Assembly (NCBI GenBank): GCA_963749575.1
Contig: CAVVNM010000009.1
Location: 186,001 to 250,000, forward strand
Origin: JAMXLO01 sp963749575
GTDB lineage: Bacteria > Pseudomonadota > Alphaproteobacteria > Acetobacterales > Acetobacteraceae
DNA length: 64,000 nt
Direction: 5' to 3'
This document shows, in pieces, positions 33,622 to 41,833 of the stretch. Position 1 is the stretch's first letter. The number at the start of each line of letters is the position of its first letter. Both the position numbers and the translations under genes were made by a program. Under the pieces are notes generated by a model that did no database searches, was not told where the DNA came from, and worked only from the letters and a program-made list of their open reading frames with translations.

Positions 33622-34266
33622 TCAACTGCCCGTCGGGCCATCGCGTCGCGTGCGCATCTGGGCGAGTTTGGCGGTGAGGTCGCGCGCCTTGTCGGGCTGC
33701 ATCGCAGCCAGCACCGGCGCCGCCTTGGTCTCCTTCATGCGATCGACCACCTGCAGCAGTACCGGCAGCTCGAGATCGTTGAAGATCGTCGCGGCGTCGC
33801 GCGGCTTCATCGCCTCGTAGAGTTTCACCAGTCCCTGCCAGCTCGCGTCCTCGCGGTCCTTCCGTGCTGCCTCCGTCGCTTCGAGCTTCTTTTGCAACGA
33901 CTGGAGTTCGGTGACGCGGGCCGACAGTTTCTGCTCGGTCGCGGCGAGCACGGACTCGCGCGTTGCCAAGGCGGCATCGCGGGCATCGAGTTCCTGGCGG
34001 CGCTGGCGGAGTTCCAACAGCACGGTGCGTTCGGCGTCGGTGACCGGCGGCGGCGCGGTCTCCTCCGGCGGCTGCGGCACGGCGACCGTCGGTATTGGCG
34101 GATGCTCCGCCGGCGTGGCCGCCTGAGCGGTGGCGACGACCTGTGAGGCGGGATCGTGCGTGGTCGCGGCGGCGCGCACGAGCTCTGCCGACTTCAGGGC
34201 CAGCAAGCCGGCCATGGCGAAGATGGTGATCGGCAACAGCCGTATCGAGCGGAGGCGCGGCATCAT
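33622..34266 (-). CDS. motE: Flagellar motor chaperone-like MotE protein
   Basis: A 214-residue protein with one N-terminal membrane segment (about residues 9-28), a Pro-rich linker, a coiled coil (about 80-135, rich in Glu, Arg and Gln) and a C-terminal MgtE-N-like helical domain (KLYEAMKPRDAATIFNDLEL). In Sinorhizobium, MotE is a periplasmic chaperone for MotC; the same architecture occurs widely beside fliM in alphaproteobacteria. The ATG pair at 34266/34263 overlaps the DUF6468 stop. The exact partner here is not known. Confidence 0.8.
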   Translation of the reverse strand: MMPRLRSIRLLPITIFAMAGLLALKSAELVRAAATTHDPASQVVATAQAATPAEHPPIPTVAVPQPPEETAPPPVTDAERTVLLELRQRRQELDARDAALATRESVLAATEQKLSARVTELQSLQKKLEATEAARKDREDASWQGLVKLYEAMKPRDAATIFNDLELPVLLQVVDRMKETKAAPVLAAMQPDKARDLTAKLAQMRTRRDGPTGS

Positions 34267-34703
34267 CGTGCCATCCTCAGCGCCTTCAGCAGATCGCGCT
34301 CGGCCTGGCTGCGCGCGCGCGGTTCGGCGGGATCCGCATTGGCGACGACAGTCAGATACGGCGTCGCGCTGGCGAGTGGCCTGCCTGCGCGGATCAGCAC
34401 ATCCATCCGATCGGCCAGCTGGTTGCCGCGATCGATCAGCAGCGTGAGGTCGTCCTTCAGCGACAGTGCTGCATCGACCTGATGGGCGATCTGCTGGCCG
34501 GCGCCATCGGCGGCGGCGCGCAGCCGCTCGATGCCGATTTCCGCCTGGTGCGTGCTGGCATTGAAGCCGGTGATCAGTTCCTGCAACTGCACGCGATCGC
34601 GTTTCAGTACGCCGAGCGCACGTTCCAGGCGCACGGCGTGAAATAGTGTTGCCGCAAGGAGGGCGACCAGCACGAGTTCGAGAATCCACTCCATGCCGGC
34701 CAT
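34263..34703 (-). CDS. DUF6468 flagellar-operon membrane protein
   Basis: A 146-residue protein with one N-terminal membrane helix (MEWILELVLVALLAATLFHA), followed by a long helix typical of the DUF6468 family (RLERALGVLKRDRVQLQELI). It is known only from position: the family is found between fliM and motE in alphaproteobacterial flagellar operons. Stop and motE start overlap. ATG 34694 is an alternative start three codons in. Confidence 0.75.
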   Translation of the reverse strand: MAGMEWILELVLVALLAATLFHAVRLERALGVLKRDRVQLQELITGFNASTHQAEIGIERLRAAADGAGQQIAHQVDAALSLKDDLTLLIDRGNQLADRMDVLIRAGRPLASATPYLTVVANADPAEPRARSQAERDLLKALRMAR

Positions 34704-34751
34704 TGTCGCGCTTGAGTATTAGCAATCTGCGAACGACGCGGTGAACCCGGC

Positions 34752-35891
34752 TTATCGCTCCGTCTGCTGCAACCGCGGCATCTCACGCTCGATGCGGACG
34801 GCGATACTGTTCTTGCGGCGCCCGACACGGCCCTCGAACAGCGGCACCGTGCCACACCGTACCAGTACCGGCGCGCCAAGCGCGGTGTTGAGCACGATGC
34901 GGCTGCCGGGTTGCAGCGCCATCACGTCGGACAGCGACATGATCTGTTCGTCCAGCACAACGGCGAGCTCGACCTCGGTGTTCCACAGCTCTTCGGCGAG
35001 GTGGGTCTCCCAGATCGAATCACGGCCGAATTTTTCACCCATGAACTGCTGCAGCAGCAATTCCCGCACCGGCTCCAGCGTGGCATAGGGCAGCAGCAGT
35101 TCCATCCGGCCGCCGCGATCCTCCATGTCGATGCGCAGCCTTGCGAGTACGGCTGCATTCGATAACCGGCTGATGGTGGCGAAGCGCGGGTTCACCTCCA
35201 GCCGTTCGAACCGGAAGGTGACGGGACAGAGTGGATCGAAGCTGGCGGACAGATCAGCCAGCACCACCTGGATCAGCCGTTCCACCAGTGTGCGTTCGAT
35301 TGTGGTGTATGGACGACCCTCGATGCGCATCGCGGCGGTGCCGCGCCTGCCGCCGAGCAGCACGTCGACGATCGAGTAGATCATCGCGGAATCGACCACC
35401 ATCAGGCCGTAATTGTCCCATTCGTCCGCCTTGAACACGGCCAGCATCGCCGGCAGCGGGATGGAGTTCAGGTAGTCGCCGAATCGCAGCGACAGGATGT
35501 TGTCAATGCCCACCTCGACGTTGTCCGAGGTGAAGTTGCGCAAACTGGTGGACATGATGCGCACCAGCCGGTCGAACACGATCTCCAGCATCGGCAGGCG
35601 CTCGTACGAGACGAGCCCCGAGCTGATGATCTTCTGCATCCCGGTGCGGTTCTCGCCGCCGGCGGGACCATCGTCGAATCCGAGCAGGCTGTCGATCTCG
35701 GCCTGGTTGAGCACGCGCGCGGGTTGGGCGGGCTCGGTCTCCGCGCCCCCGGTCTCCGCGCCCCCGGTCTGCGGGTCCCCGGTCTGCGGGTCCCCGGTCT
35801 CCGCGCCCCCGGTCTGCGGGCCCTCGGTTGCGGCGCCCCACGCGGCCGCCAGTTCTTCGTCGGACTGCGGTTGTTCCGGTGCGTCGCTCAT
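34752..35891 (-). CDS. fliM: Flagellar motor switch protein FliM
   Basis: FliM binds CheY-P and is part of the C-ring that sets rotation direction. The 379-residue protein has the CheY-like middle domain (IISSGLVSYERLPMLEIVFDRL, split here as ISSGLVSYERLPMLEIV) and a C-terminal SpoA domain (MSLSDVMALQPGSRIVL). The conserved CheY-binding motif LNQAEIDSLLGF starts at residue 61 rather than at the N-terminus. It is preceded by a Gly/Thr/Glu/Pro extension made by six 15-base repeats. Its start overlaps the fliL stop by four bases. Confidence 0.94.
   Translation of the reverse strand: MSDAPEQPQSDEELAAAWGAATEGPQTGGAETGDPQTGDPQTGGAETGGAETEPAQPARVLNQAEIDSLLGFDDGPAGGENRTGMQKIISSGLVSYERLPMLEIVFDRLVRIMSTSLRNFTSDNVEVGIDNILSLRFGDYLNSIPLPAMLAVFKADEWDNYGLMVVDSAMIYSIVDVLLGGRRGTAAMRIEGRPYTTIERTLVERLIQVVLADLSASFDPLCPVTFRFERLEVNPRFATISRLSNAAVLARLRIDMEDRGGRMELLLPYATLEPVRELLLQQFMGEKFGRDSIWETHLAEELWNTEVELAVVLDEQIMSLSDVMALQPGSRIVLNTALGAPVLVRCGTVPLFEGRVGRRKNSIAVRIEREMPRLQQTER
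35736..35825. repeat. Six-unit 15-bp tandem repeat within fliM
   Basis: Six units of 15 bases in two alternating versions (GGTCTCCGCGCCCCC and GGTCTGCGGGTCCCC) encode GGAET or GDPQT pentapeptides, residues about 25-53 of FliM. As 15 is a multiple of three, copy-number change would lengthen or shorten the protein without breaking it. Confidence 0.95.
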
Positions 35892-36409
35892 TGGATCAGC
35901 ATCTGGGTGAACAGCACGTCGGCAATGCGTGCCGGAGCGGCGGCCAGGTTGGCGCGGGCGATCAGCTCCTCGCGCAGTCGATAGGTGCCGGCGGAACCGC
36001 GCAGCTCCTGCGGACGCATTTCACGCATGTAGGTCAGAAACAGATCCTGCAGGCGCGGCATGGCAGCCTTCACCCGCTCGACATCCTCCTGCTTCGTCAC
36101 CTCGAGGCGGGCGGTCAATTTAACGTAGTTCGGCCGCTGCGGATTGCTGTTCAGGTTGGCGATGAACTCTGGCAGATCGACATAGATCGGCACCGGGGAC
36201 TTTGCCGCATCGTCGGCCTTTTCGGGATGTTGCATACCGAGCAGGCGCGGCAGGATGCCGGTGAACCACAGGCCGGCGCCGACACCGAGCAGCGCCACCG
36301 GGGCGCCGAACAGGATCAGCTTGCGTCTCCCGACAGGCTTCGGTTGCTCCAGCGTTTCCGTCGTGGCTTCCGGCTTGTCAGGTTCCACCGCTGGCGCGGC
36401 CTTGGCCAC
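35888..36409 (-). CDS. fliL: Flagellar basal-body protein FliL
   Basis: FliL sits by the stator and raises motor torque. The 173-residue product has a hydrophilic N-terminus, one membrane segment (about residues 29-52) and a periplasmic stomatin-like domain with FliL features (VDLPEFIANLNSNPQRPNYV, then REMRPQELRGSAG). It starts at GTG 36409 with AAGGAG six bases upstream. It is the first gene of the leftward operon through cheZ; its promoter must lie in the 89 bp before it or beyond, and no clear sigma-28 or sigma-54 box was seen there. Confidence 0.92.
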   Translation of the reverse strand: MAKAAPAVEPDKPEATTETLEQPKPVGRRKLILFGAPVALLGVGAGLWFTGILPRLLGMQHPEKADDAAKSPVPIYVDLPEFIANLNSNPQRPNYVKLTARLEVTKQEDVERVKAAMPRLQDLFLTYMREMRPQELRGSAGTYRLREELIARANLAAAPARIADVLFTQMLIQ

Positions 36410-36498
36410 GGGCTGCTCCTTCGCACGTGCCCGGAGGATGGCAGGGAAGCGTTAAGGAAGCGCTATTGGTCAGCTGCCTGGACGCAGGATGACGCGCA

Positions 36499-37128
36499 TC
36501 ACCTTCTTCCGGTCATCATGCGTGTGGTCCAGGCGACGCTGCGGGCCAGGATCTTGCCAACCGCGATGTCGAACGCCTCCACGACACTGTCGAGACTGTT
36601 GCGCGACGCGGGTGACGTTTCGGTTATCACGGTCTGGCCGGCCACCTGGCGATCCGGCATTCTGACGAGACCAAGGGCCAGCGTGACGACGACAGCGGGC
36701 GGTTGTTCTCCCGGAGCGGCATAGCTTGCCTGGAAGTCGCGGATCTCGGTTTGCAGGACGTAATCGGGCGTCACGGTGCGCGCGTTGCGGCCGACCTCGG
36801 CGATGGTTCCAGCATTTTGGAACGCATCGACCAGCTGTCCCTGCAGCAGCAAGGGCGCCCGGTCGGTCCAGAGTGAATCCGCATAATAGTCGAACCGGGT
36901 CCGATTGCGGGTGAGCGCGATGCGGTCGGTGTCGAGACTTTCCGACGCGGTCGGAATGTCGACGACCAACCGTTTGCGGAGGGCCCGCTGGTTCGCCGGA
37001 TCGTCGGCCGGCGGACTGAGGCGGTAGATCTGCGCCACGGGGGCGGCCGGCAGCACGCTGCAGCCCGCGAGCGGCACAACGCCCGACGCGGACACGAGCA
37101 GACTGCGGCGGGACAGCGGCAGGTTCAT
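36499..37128 (-). CDS. MCE-system auxiliary outer-membrane lipoprotein (PqiC/ABC-type auxiliary family)
   Basis: A 209-residue lipoprotein with signal MNLPLSRRSLLVSASGVVPL and lipobox LAGC (Cys23). The mature part fits the ABC-type transport auxiliary lipoprotein family (IYRLSPPAD near the start, WTDRAPLLLQGQLVDAFQNAG in the middle). In MCE lipid-transport systems such a lipoprotein is the outer-membrane end. Its start overlaps the MCE-protein stop by four bases. It is the last gene of the leftward Mla-type operon. Confidence 0.88.
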   Translation of the reverse strand: MNLPLSRRSLLVSASGVVPLAGCSVLPAAPVAQIYRLSPPADDPANQRALRKRLVVDIPTASESLDTDRIALTRNRTRFDYYADSLWTDRAPLLLQGQLVDAFQNAGTIAEVGRNARTVTPDYVLQTEIRDFQASYAAPGEQPPAVVVTLALGLVRMPDRQVAGQTVITETSPASRNSLDSVVEAFDIAVGKILARSVAWTTRMMTGRR

Positions 37129-38066
37129 TTCGGCTGGTAGCCCTCATGACGATCGCCGAGCAGGAGCCGGCTTGGGTCGCGTTCGAGCCCGGTCGAGACA
37201 CGATTGAGGCTTGCCAACAGCCTGCGCGCGTCGCTCAACAGCTCGTCCAATTGCGCCGTCCCATTGGTGGTCAGGTCATGCAGACCTGGCCGACTGGCCT
37301 GCACGACCGCGTCGAGATCGGATGCCAGCTTGGTGGCATGCTCGAACGTCGTGTTGGCTGTGGCGATCAGCCGGTCGGCATTGCCGGACGCGCGGTCGAG
37401 GTTCGCCAGCGCGGTCTTCAGCGTGGCGCTGGCGTCCGCCAGATTGTGCATGGTCTCGCCGGAATCGACGATGAGCTGGTCGATGTCCTTGCTGCGCCGG
37501 TCGAACACGGCGGTGGTGTCGCGGATATTGTCCAGGGTCTGCGCGATCGCGGCACGGTTCTTGTCGTCGAGTACGGATTCCACCCGTTCCGCGATGACGA
37601 GCAACCGGGTCACCAGCTCGGGGGCGTTATCGAACACCTCCTGCAGCAACGAGGGGCGCGATGCGATCTGCGGATACGCCTGCCCGGCAGAGGTGGTCAG
37701 CACGGGTGAGCCGAGAGTTCCGCCGGAGATCTCGACATAGCTGACGCCGGTCAGTCCCTGGGTCTCGACCGACGCGACGGAGTCGGCGCGGATTTCTATC
37801 GTATCGCGCACCTGAAGGAGCAGGGTCACGAGCTTGGGATCTTTCGGGTCGAGGTCGATTCTTGCGACGCGGCCGACCTCGATGCCGTTCAATCGCACCA
37901 GCGCGCCGGTACCCAGACCGCCGCTCACCCCGGCGACGTGGGTTTCGAAATACTGATATTGCGTCTCGAACTGCACACGCGCGAGCCACAGAGTAGCGAC
38001 AAGGATGCCTCCCAGTACCGCGAGCACGAACGCTCCGACCGCCACATAACCGGCTCGCGCCTCCAT
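37125..38066 (-). CDS. MlaD-type MCE domain protein
   Basis: A 313-residue periplasmic lipid-binding protein with one N-terminal membrane anchor (about residues 6-28). One MCE domain follows (VSGGLGTGALVRLNGIEVGRV, DTIEIRADSVASVETQGLTG) and then a long helical tail with repeating Leu/Ala/Asp heptads. It would bind phospholipids between the permease and the outer membrane. GGGAGG lies nine bases before ATG 38066. It is the third gene of the operon permease-ATPase-MCE-lipoprotein. Confidence 0.92.
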   Translation of the reverse strand: MEARAGYVAVGAFVLAVLGGILVATLWLARVQFETQYQYFETHVAGVSGGLGTGALVRLNGIEVGRVARIDLDPKDPKLVTLLLQVRDTIEIRADSVASVETQGLTGVSYVEISGGTLGSPVLTTSAGQAYPQIASRPSLLQEVFDNAPELVTRLLVIAERVESVLDDKNRAAIAQTLDNIRDTTAVFDRRSKDIDQLIVDSGETMHNLADASATLKTALANLDRASGNADRLIATANTTFEHATKLASDLDAVVQASRPGLHDLTTNGTAQLDELLSDARRLLASLNRVSTGLERDPSRLLLGDRHEGYQPK

Positions 38067-38082
38067 CTGAACGCACCTCCCG

Positions 38083-38856
38083 CTACGTTGCGAGTGCTGC
38101 CCGGCCGCGCACGCCGGTGAAGTATTCGTGGATCCAGGGGTTCGGATCGTCGCGCAGACTGGCGATGGTGCCAATCGTGATCTTGCTGTCGACCAGCACG
38201 GCAATGCGATCGGTGGTCGCACGCAAGGTATCGATGTCGTGCGTCACCATGAACACGGTCAGACGCAGGCTTCGCTGCAGGTCCCGGACCAGCGAGTCGA
38301 ATTGCGCCGCGGAGATCGGATCGAGGCCCGCGGTAGGTTCGTCGAGAAACAGCAACTCGGGATCGAGCGCCAGGGCACGCGCCAGGCCTGCCCGCTTGCG
38401 CATGCCACCGGACAGCTGCGCGGGATACCTGCCGGCGGCATCCGGTGGCAGCCCGACCATGCTGAGCTTGACCGAGGCAACCTCGTCCATCAATTGCTGC
38501 GGCACATCGGTGTGCTCGCGCAGCGGGATCTGGACGTTCTCCGCCACGGTCTGATCGCCGAACAGGGCGCCATCCTGAAACAGCACGCCCCAGCGGATCT
38601 GCATCCGCACCAACTCGTCGCCGTCGAGATCGGCAACATTCTGGCCCAGTACCTCGATCGTTCCCGCGGTCGGCTGCTGCAGCCCGATGATCGAGCGCAG
38701 CAGCACCGACTTGCCGGAGCCGGAACCGCCGACCACGCCCAGCACCTCGCTCTGGAACACCTCGAGGTCGATGTGGTCGTGCAGCACCCGCCCGCCCAGT
38801 TCCGTCACCAATCCCTGGATTCGGATCACTGCGTGCGGGGCGGCGGTCGTGCTCAT
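38083..38856 (-). CDS. MlaF-type ABC transporter ATPase
   Basis: A 257-residue ATPase that powers MCE lipid transport. Motifs are Walker A (GGSGSGKSVLL), the signature LSGGMRKRAGLARALALDP characteristic of MlaF/Ttg2A, Walker B (LLFLDEPTAGLDP) and the switch His in VTHD. The C-terminal segment WIHEYFTGVRGR is normal for the group. The start overlaps the permease stop by four bases. Confidence 0.93.
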   Translation of the reverse strand: MSTTAAPHAVIRIQGLVTELGGRVLHDHIDLEVFQSEVLGVVGGSGSGKSVLLRSIIGLQQPTAGTIEVLGQNVADLDGDELVRMQIRWGVLFQDGALFGDQTVAENVQIPLREHTDVPQQLMDEVASVKLSMVGLPPDAAGRYPAQLSGGMRKRAGLARALALDPELLFLDEPTAGLDPISAAQFDSLVRDLQRSLRLTVFMVTHDIDTLRATTDRIAVLVDSKITIGTIASLRDDPNPWIHEYFTGVRGRAALAT

Positions 38857-40010
38857 ATTCCGAACCGCGAGAAGGTGATCGAGAAGGCGGCATCGGCCAC
38901 GATGACCAGGAAGATCGATTCGACCACGGCCTGGGTGGTATGCCGGCCGACGCTCGAAGCGTTGCGCTCCACCTGGAAGCCTTGATGGCAGCCTACCAAC
39001 GCGATGATGAATGCGAACACCGGGGCCTTGATCAGTGCGACCCAGAACGTCCATCCGACCACCGCTCCATGTAGCTGGTGCAGGAACACCGGGATCGTGA
39101 TGTGGAGTTCGAAATAGCACATGACGGCCCCGCCGATCAGCCCCATCGCATTCGAATAGAATGTCAGCAGCGGCAAAGTGAGGATGATGCCGAGCAGGCG
39201 CGGCAGCACCAGGACCTCGACGGTGTTGAGGCCGGAGACCTGGATTGCGTCGAGTTCCTCGCTGACCTTCATGGTGCCGATCTGCGCCGTGAAGGCCGAC
39301 CCCGATCGTCCGGCAACGATGATCGCCGCCATCAGGCCGCCGAGTTCGCGCAAAACGCCGACCCCGAGCAGATTGACGGTGAACACCTCCGCGCCGAACC
39401 GCCGCAGTTGGTCGGCCCCCTGGTAGGCGAAGACAATGCCGATAAGGAATGACAGCAGGCCGACGATCGGCAGCGCGTTCAGGCCGGTCTCTTCCATCTG
39501 ATGGACCAGGGCGGCAACGCGCAGCCGTCTGGGCTGCAATACGGTGGCAACCGTTTCGGACACGACGAGGCCGAAAAATCCGACCAGCTGATAGCCTTGG
39601 TGCAGCGCATGACAGAGACCGCGGCCGATGCGTTCCAGGCGTGCCGTGAACGAGTGCCGCGTCGGCAATTCAACCGGTGGCGCGCGGCATTCATAGTCGA
39701 TGGTGTGAACCAGCGCGCGGTATTCCGGACGCACGTTGACCGGCTCCACCGCCAGGCCGCGGTGCTGCAGTATTCGCCTGGTGCGCAACAACAGCCATGC
39801 ACCGACAGTGTCGAGCCGGCCGATCGCGCCACAGTCGATCTCGACGCGGGTGGACCCCGCGGCATCCAACGCGCGCAGGCCGGGATCGAGGCGGCGGGCC
39901 TCGCTGACGACCCAGAACCCGCCGACGACCAGCCGTAACGTGTCGCCTTGGCGTTCGATGCGGTACCAAGCGGCGTCGGCGGCGGCCGGTGGCCGGGCTA
40001 CGGCAACCAT
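38853..40010 (-). CDS. MlaE-type ABC transporter permease with N-terminal STAS domain
   Basis: A 385-residue permease of the MCE transporter. The N-terminal third is a STAS-like domain (RLVVGGFWVVSEARRLD, then VEIDCGAIGRLDTVGAWLLLR). The remainder is a MlaE permease with about five membrane segments and the family signature GTMKVSEELDAIQVSGL. The fused STAS domain does what MlaB does in E. coli. ATG 40010 is a conservative start; an in-frame extension to further upstream starts would cross a repeat-like sequence near 40222-40244. It is the first gene of the leftward operon, divergent from flgF. Confidence 0.88.
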   Translation of the reverse strand: MVAVARPPAAADAAWYRIERQGDTLRLVVGGFWVVSEARRLDPGLRALDAAGSTRVEIDCGAIGRLDTVGAWLLLRTRRILQHRGLAVEPVNVRPEYRALVHTIDYECRAPPVELPTRHSFTARLERIGRGLCHALHQGYQLVGFFGLVVSETVATVLQPRRLRVAALVHQMEETGLNALPIVGLLSFLIGIVFAYQGADQLRRFGAEVFTVNLLGVGVLRELGGLMAAIIVAGRSGSAFTAQIGTMKVSEELDAIQVSGLNTVEVLVLPRLLGIILTLPLLTFYSNAMGLIGGAVMCYFELHITIPVFLHQLHGAVVGWTFWVALIKAPVFAFIIALVGCHQGFQVERNASSVGRHTTQAVVESIFLVIVADAAFSITFSRFGI

Positions 40011-40258
40011 GGTGCGACCGGGTGCATGCCGTGCCGGCGGCGGTTCTGGATGTGGTGTGTGCGACGCATCGGTGGCGAGGCTGGGGTCCGGCGCTGCCGG
40101 AGTCCAGCCCGCGGCGACGATATTTTGAACAATACGCCCGGCAAATTCGGCCGGGGGCGGCAAACGGTGCCGGCCGTCGGTCTGCCCGGCCGGGGTCGGA
40201 CGCCGCCGCGATGACCGGTTCCGCTGGGTTCCCGCCTGCGCCGGCGGACGCAGCGGGG

Positions 40259-40274
40259 TGGCACACCACTTGCT
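40259..40274 (+). promoter_or_regulatory. Sigma-54 (-24/-12) promoter before flgF
   Basis: TGGCACACCACTTGCT matches the sigma-54 consensus TGGCACG-N4-TTGC with the exact ten-base interval between GG and GC. The expected transcription start would be only two or three bases before the flgF ATG at 40287. Sigma-54 control of flgF operons is established in Caulobacter. An upstream activator site (FlbD-like) was not identified. Confidence 0.6.
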
Positions 40275-40286
40275 GCCACCACCGGC

Positions 40287-41030
40287 ATGGACACCGTCAG
40301 CAGCGTCGCCGCCTCCCGCCTGGTCGCACAGCAGCGCGACATGGATGTGATCGCGGGCAACATCGCCAACGCCAACACGCCCGGCTTCAAGGCCGAGCGG
40401 GTGCAGTTCAGCGACTGGCTCATTCCTCAGCGCGGAGCCGCTGCGGCACGGGGCGACCGGGCCATCGCGTACACGCAGGACCGCGCCACCTGGCGCGAAC
40501 AGCGTGCCGGAACGCTGACCCACACCGGGAACCCGTTCGACCTCGGCGTCACCAGCGAGGGGTTCTTCACCGTGCGCACACCAAACGGGCCGCGGCTGAC
40601 GCGCGACGGCCGGTTCGGCCCGATGTCGGACGGCACACTGGCGGATAGTGCGGGCAGCGCGGTGCTGGACAACAACGGTCAGCCGATCATCCTGTCACAG
40701 ACCGATACGCAGGTCGCCATCGCCGGCGACGGCACCGTGTCCAGCGAGAATGGTCAACTCGGCAAGATCGGGGTGGTGGCGCCGACCGACCCGATGCAGC
40801 TCGTGGCCGAGGGCAACACGAAGTTCCGCTCCGGCTCGCCGACGAAGGCGGTCACATCGCCGGGCCTGGTGCAGGGTTCGATCGAGGATTCCAACGTCCA
40901 GCCGGTGTTGGAGATGGCGCGGATGATCGATGGCGAGCGGCAGTTCCAGTTCATCAGTCAGTTGATCCAGGCCGAAAGCGACCGCCAGCAGGCGGTGGTC
41001 GACAAGCTGCTGTCGCAGCAACAGAGCTGA
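40287..41030 (+). CDS. flgF: Flagellar proximal rod protein FlgF
   Basis: FlgF is a rod component of the flagellar basal body. The 247-residue product has the rod-protein N-terminus (QQRDMDVIAGNIANANTPGF), the central domain (NPFDLGVTSEGFFTVRTPNG) and a C-terminal coiled helix ending near RMIDGERQFQFISQLIQ. There is no Shine-Dalgarno site before the ATG, which fits the very short leader expected from the promoter at 40259. It starts the rightward unit flgF-flgG-flgA-flgH. Confidence 0.93.
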   Translation: MDTVSSVAASRLVAQQRDMDVIAGNIANANTPGFKAERVQFSDWLIPQRGAAAARGDRAIAYTQDRATWREQRAGTLTHTGNPFDLGVTSEGFFTVRTPNGPRLTRDGRFGPMSDGTLADSAGSAVLDNNGQPIILSQTDTQVAIAGDGTVSSENGQLGKIGVVAPTDPMQLVAEGNTKFRSGSPTKAVTSPGLVQGSIEDSNVQPVLEMARMIDGERQFQFISQLIQAESDRQQAVVDKLLSQQQS

Positions 41031-41043
41031 GGAGATTGTTGGC

Positions 41044-41829
41044 ATGCGCTCACTCGATATCGCCGGCACCGGAATGCAGGCGCAGCAGACCAACGTGGAG
41101 GTGATCTCCAACAACATCGCCAACATGACCACCACCGGCTTCAAGCGGCGGCGCGCGGAGTTCCAGGACCTGATCTACCAGAACCTGCGCCGGGTCGGTT
41201 CTAACAGTTCCGATACCGGTACGGTTGTGCCGGCCGGCGCGCAAGTGGGGCTCGGCGTCAAGACTGCGGCGATCTATCGGATCAACGAGCAGGGCAATCT
41301 GCAGCAAACCTCCAATACGCTGGACATGGCAATTCAGGGCAACGGGTACTTCCAGGTGACGCTGCCGTCGGGAGACACCGCGTATACGCGCGACGGCACG
41401 TTCGGGCTGGCGCCGGATGGCACCATCGTCACAGCGGACGGCTATACGGTGCAGCCCGGCATGCAGATCCCATCGAACGCCACCACCGTCACGGTGAATG
41501 CCTCGGGCCAGGTGCAGGCCACCATACAAGGGCAGACCGCAGCGCAGACCGTCGGCCAGTTGCAGCTTGCGGTATTCCCCAACGATGCTGGACTGGATGC
41601 GCAGGGCGACAACCTGTTCCTGCAAACCTCTGCGTCCGGGCAGCCGGTTGCCGGCAATCCGGCATCGAGCGGCATCGGCTCGGTGATGCAGGGGTTCATC
41701 GAGACCTCCAACGTCAATGTGGTGTCCGAGATCACCAACCTGATCACCGCGCAGCGCGCCTACGAGATGAACAGCAAGGTGATCACGACCAGCGACGACA
41801 TGCTGTCCACCCTGACCAACCTGCGGTGA
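41044..41829 (+). CDS. flgG: Flagellar distal rod protein FlgG
   Basis: FlgG forms the distal rod. The product is 261 residues, normal for the family. Clear motifs are the start MRSLDIAGTGMQAQQTNVEV, the segment SNNIANMTTTGFKRRRAEFQ, the FlgG-specific stretch around FQDLIYQNLRRVGSNSSDTG, and the C-terminal NVVSEITNLITAQRAYEMNS. It begins 13 bases after flgF with GAGGAG upstream. Its stop is four bases before flgA. Confidence 0.96.
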   Translation: MRSLDIAGTGMQAQQTNVEVISNNIANMTTTGFKRRRAEFQDLIYQNLRRVGSNSSDTGTVVPAGAQVGLGVKTAAIYRINEQGNLQQTSNTLDMAIQGNGYFQVTLPSGDTAYTRDGTFGLAPDGTIVTADGYTVQPGMQIPSNATTVTVNASGQVQATIQGQTAAQTVGQLQLAVFPNDAGLDAQGDNLFLQTSASGQPVAGNPASSGIGSVMQGFIETSNVNVVSEITNLITAQRAYEMNSKVITTSDDMLSTLTNLR

Positions 41830-41833
41830 TGCC

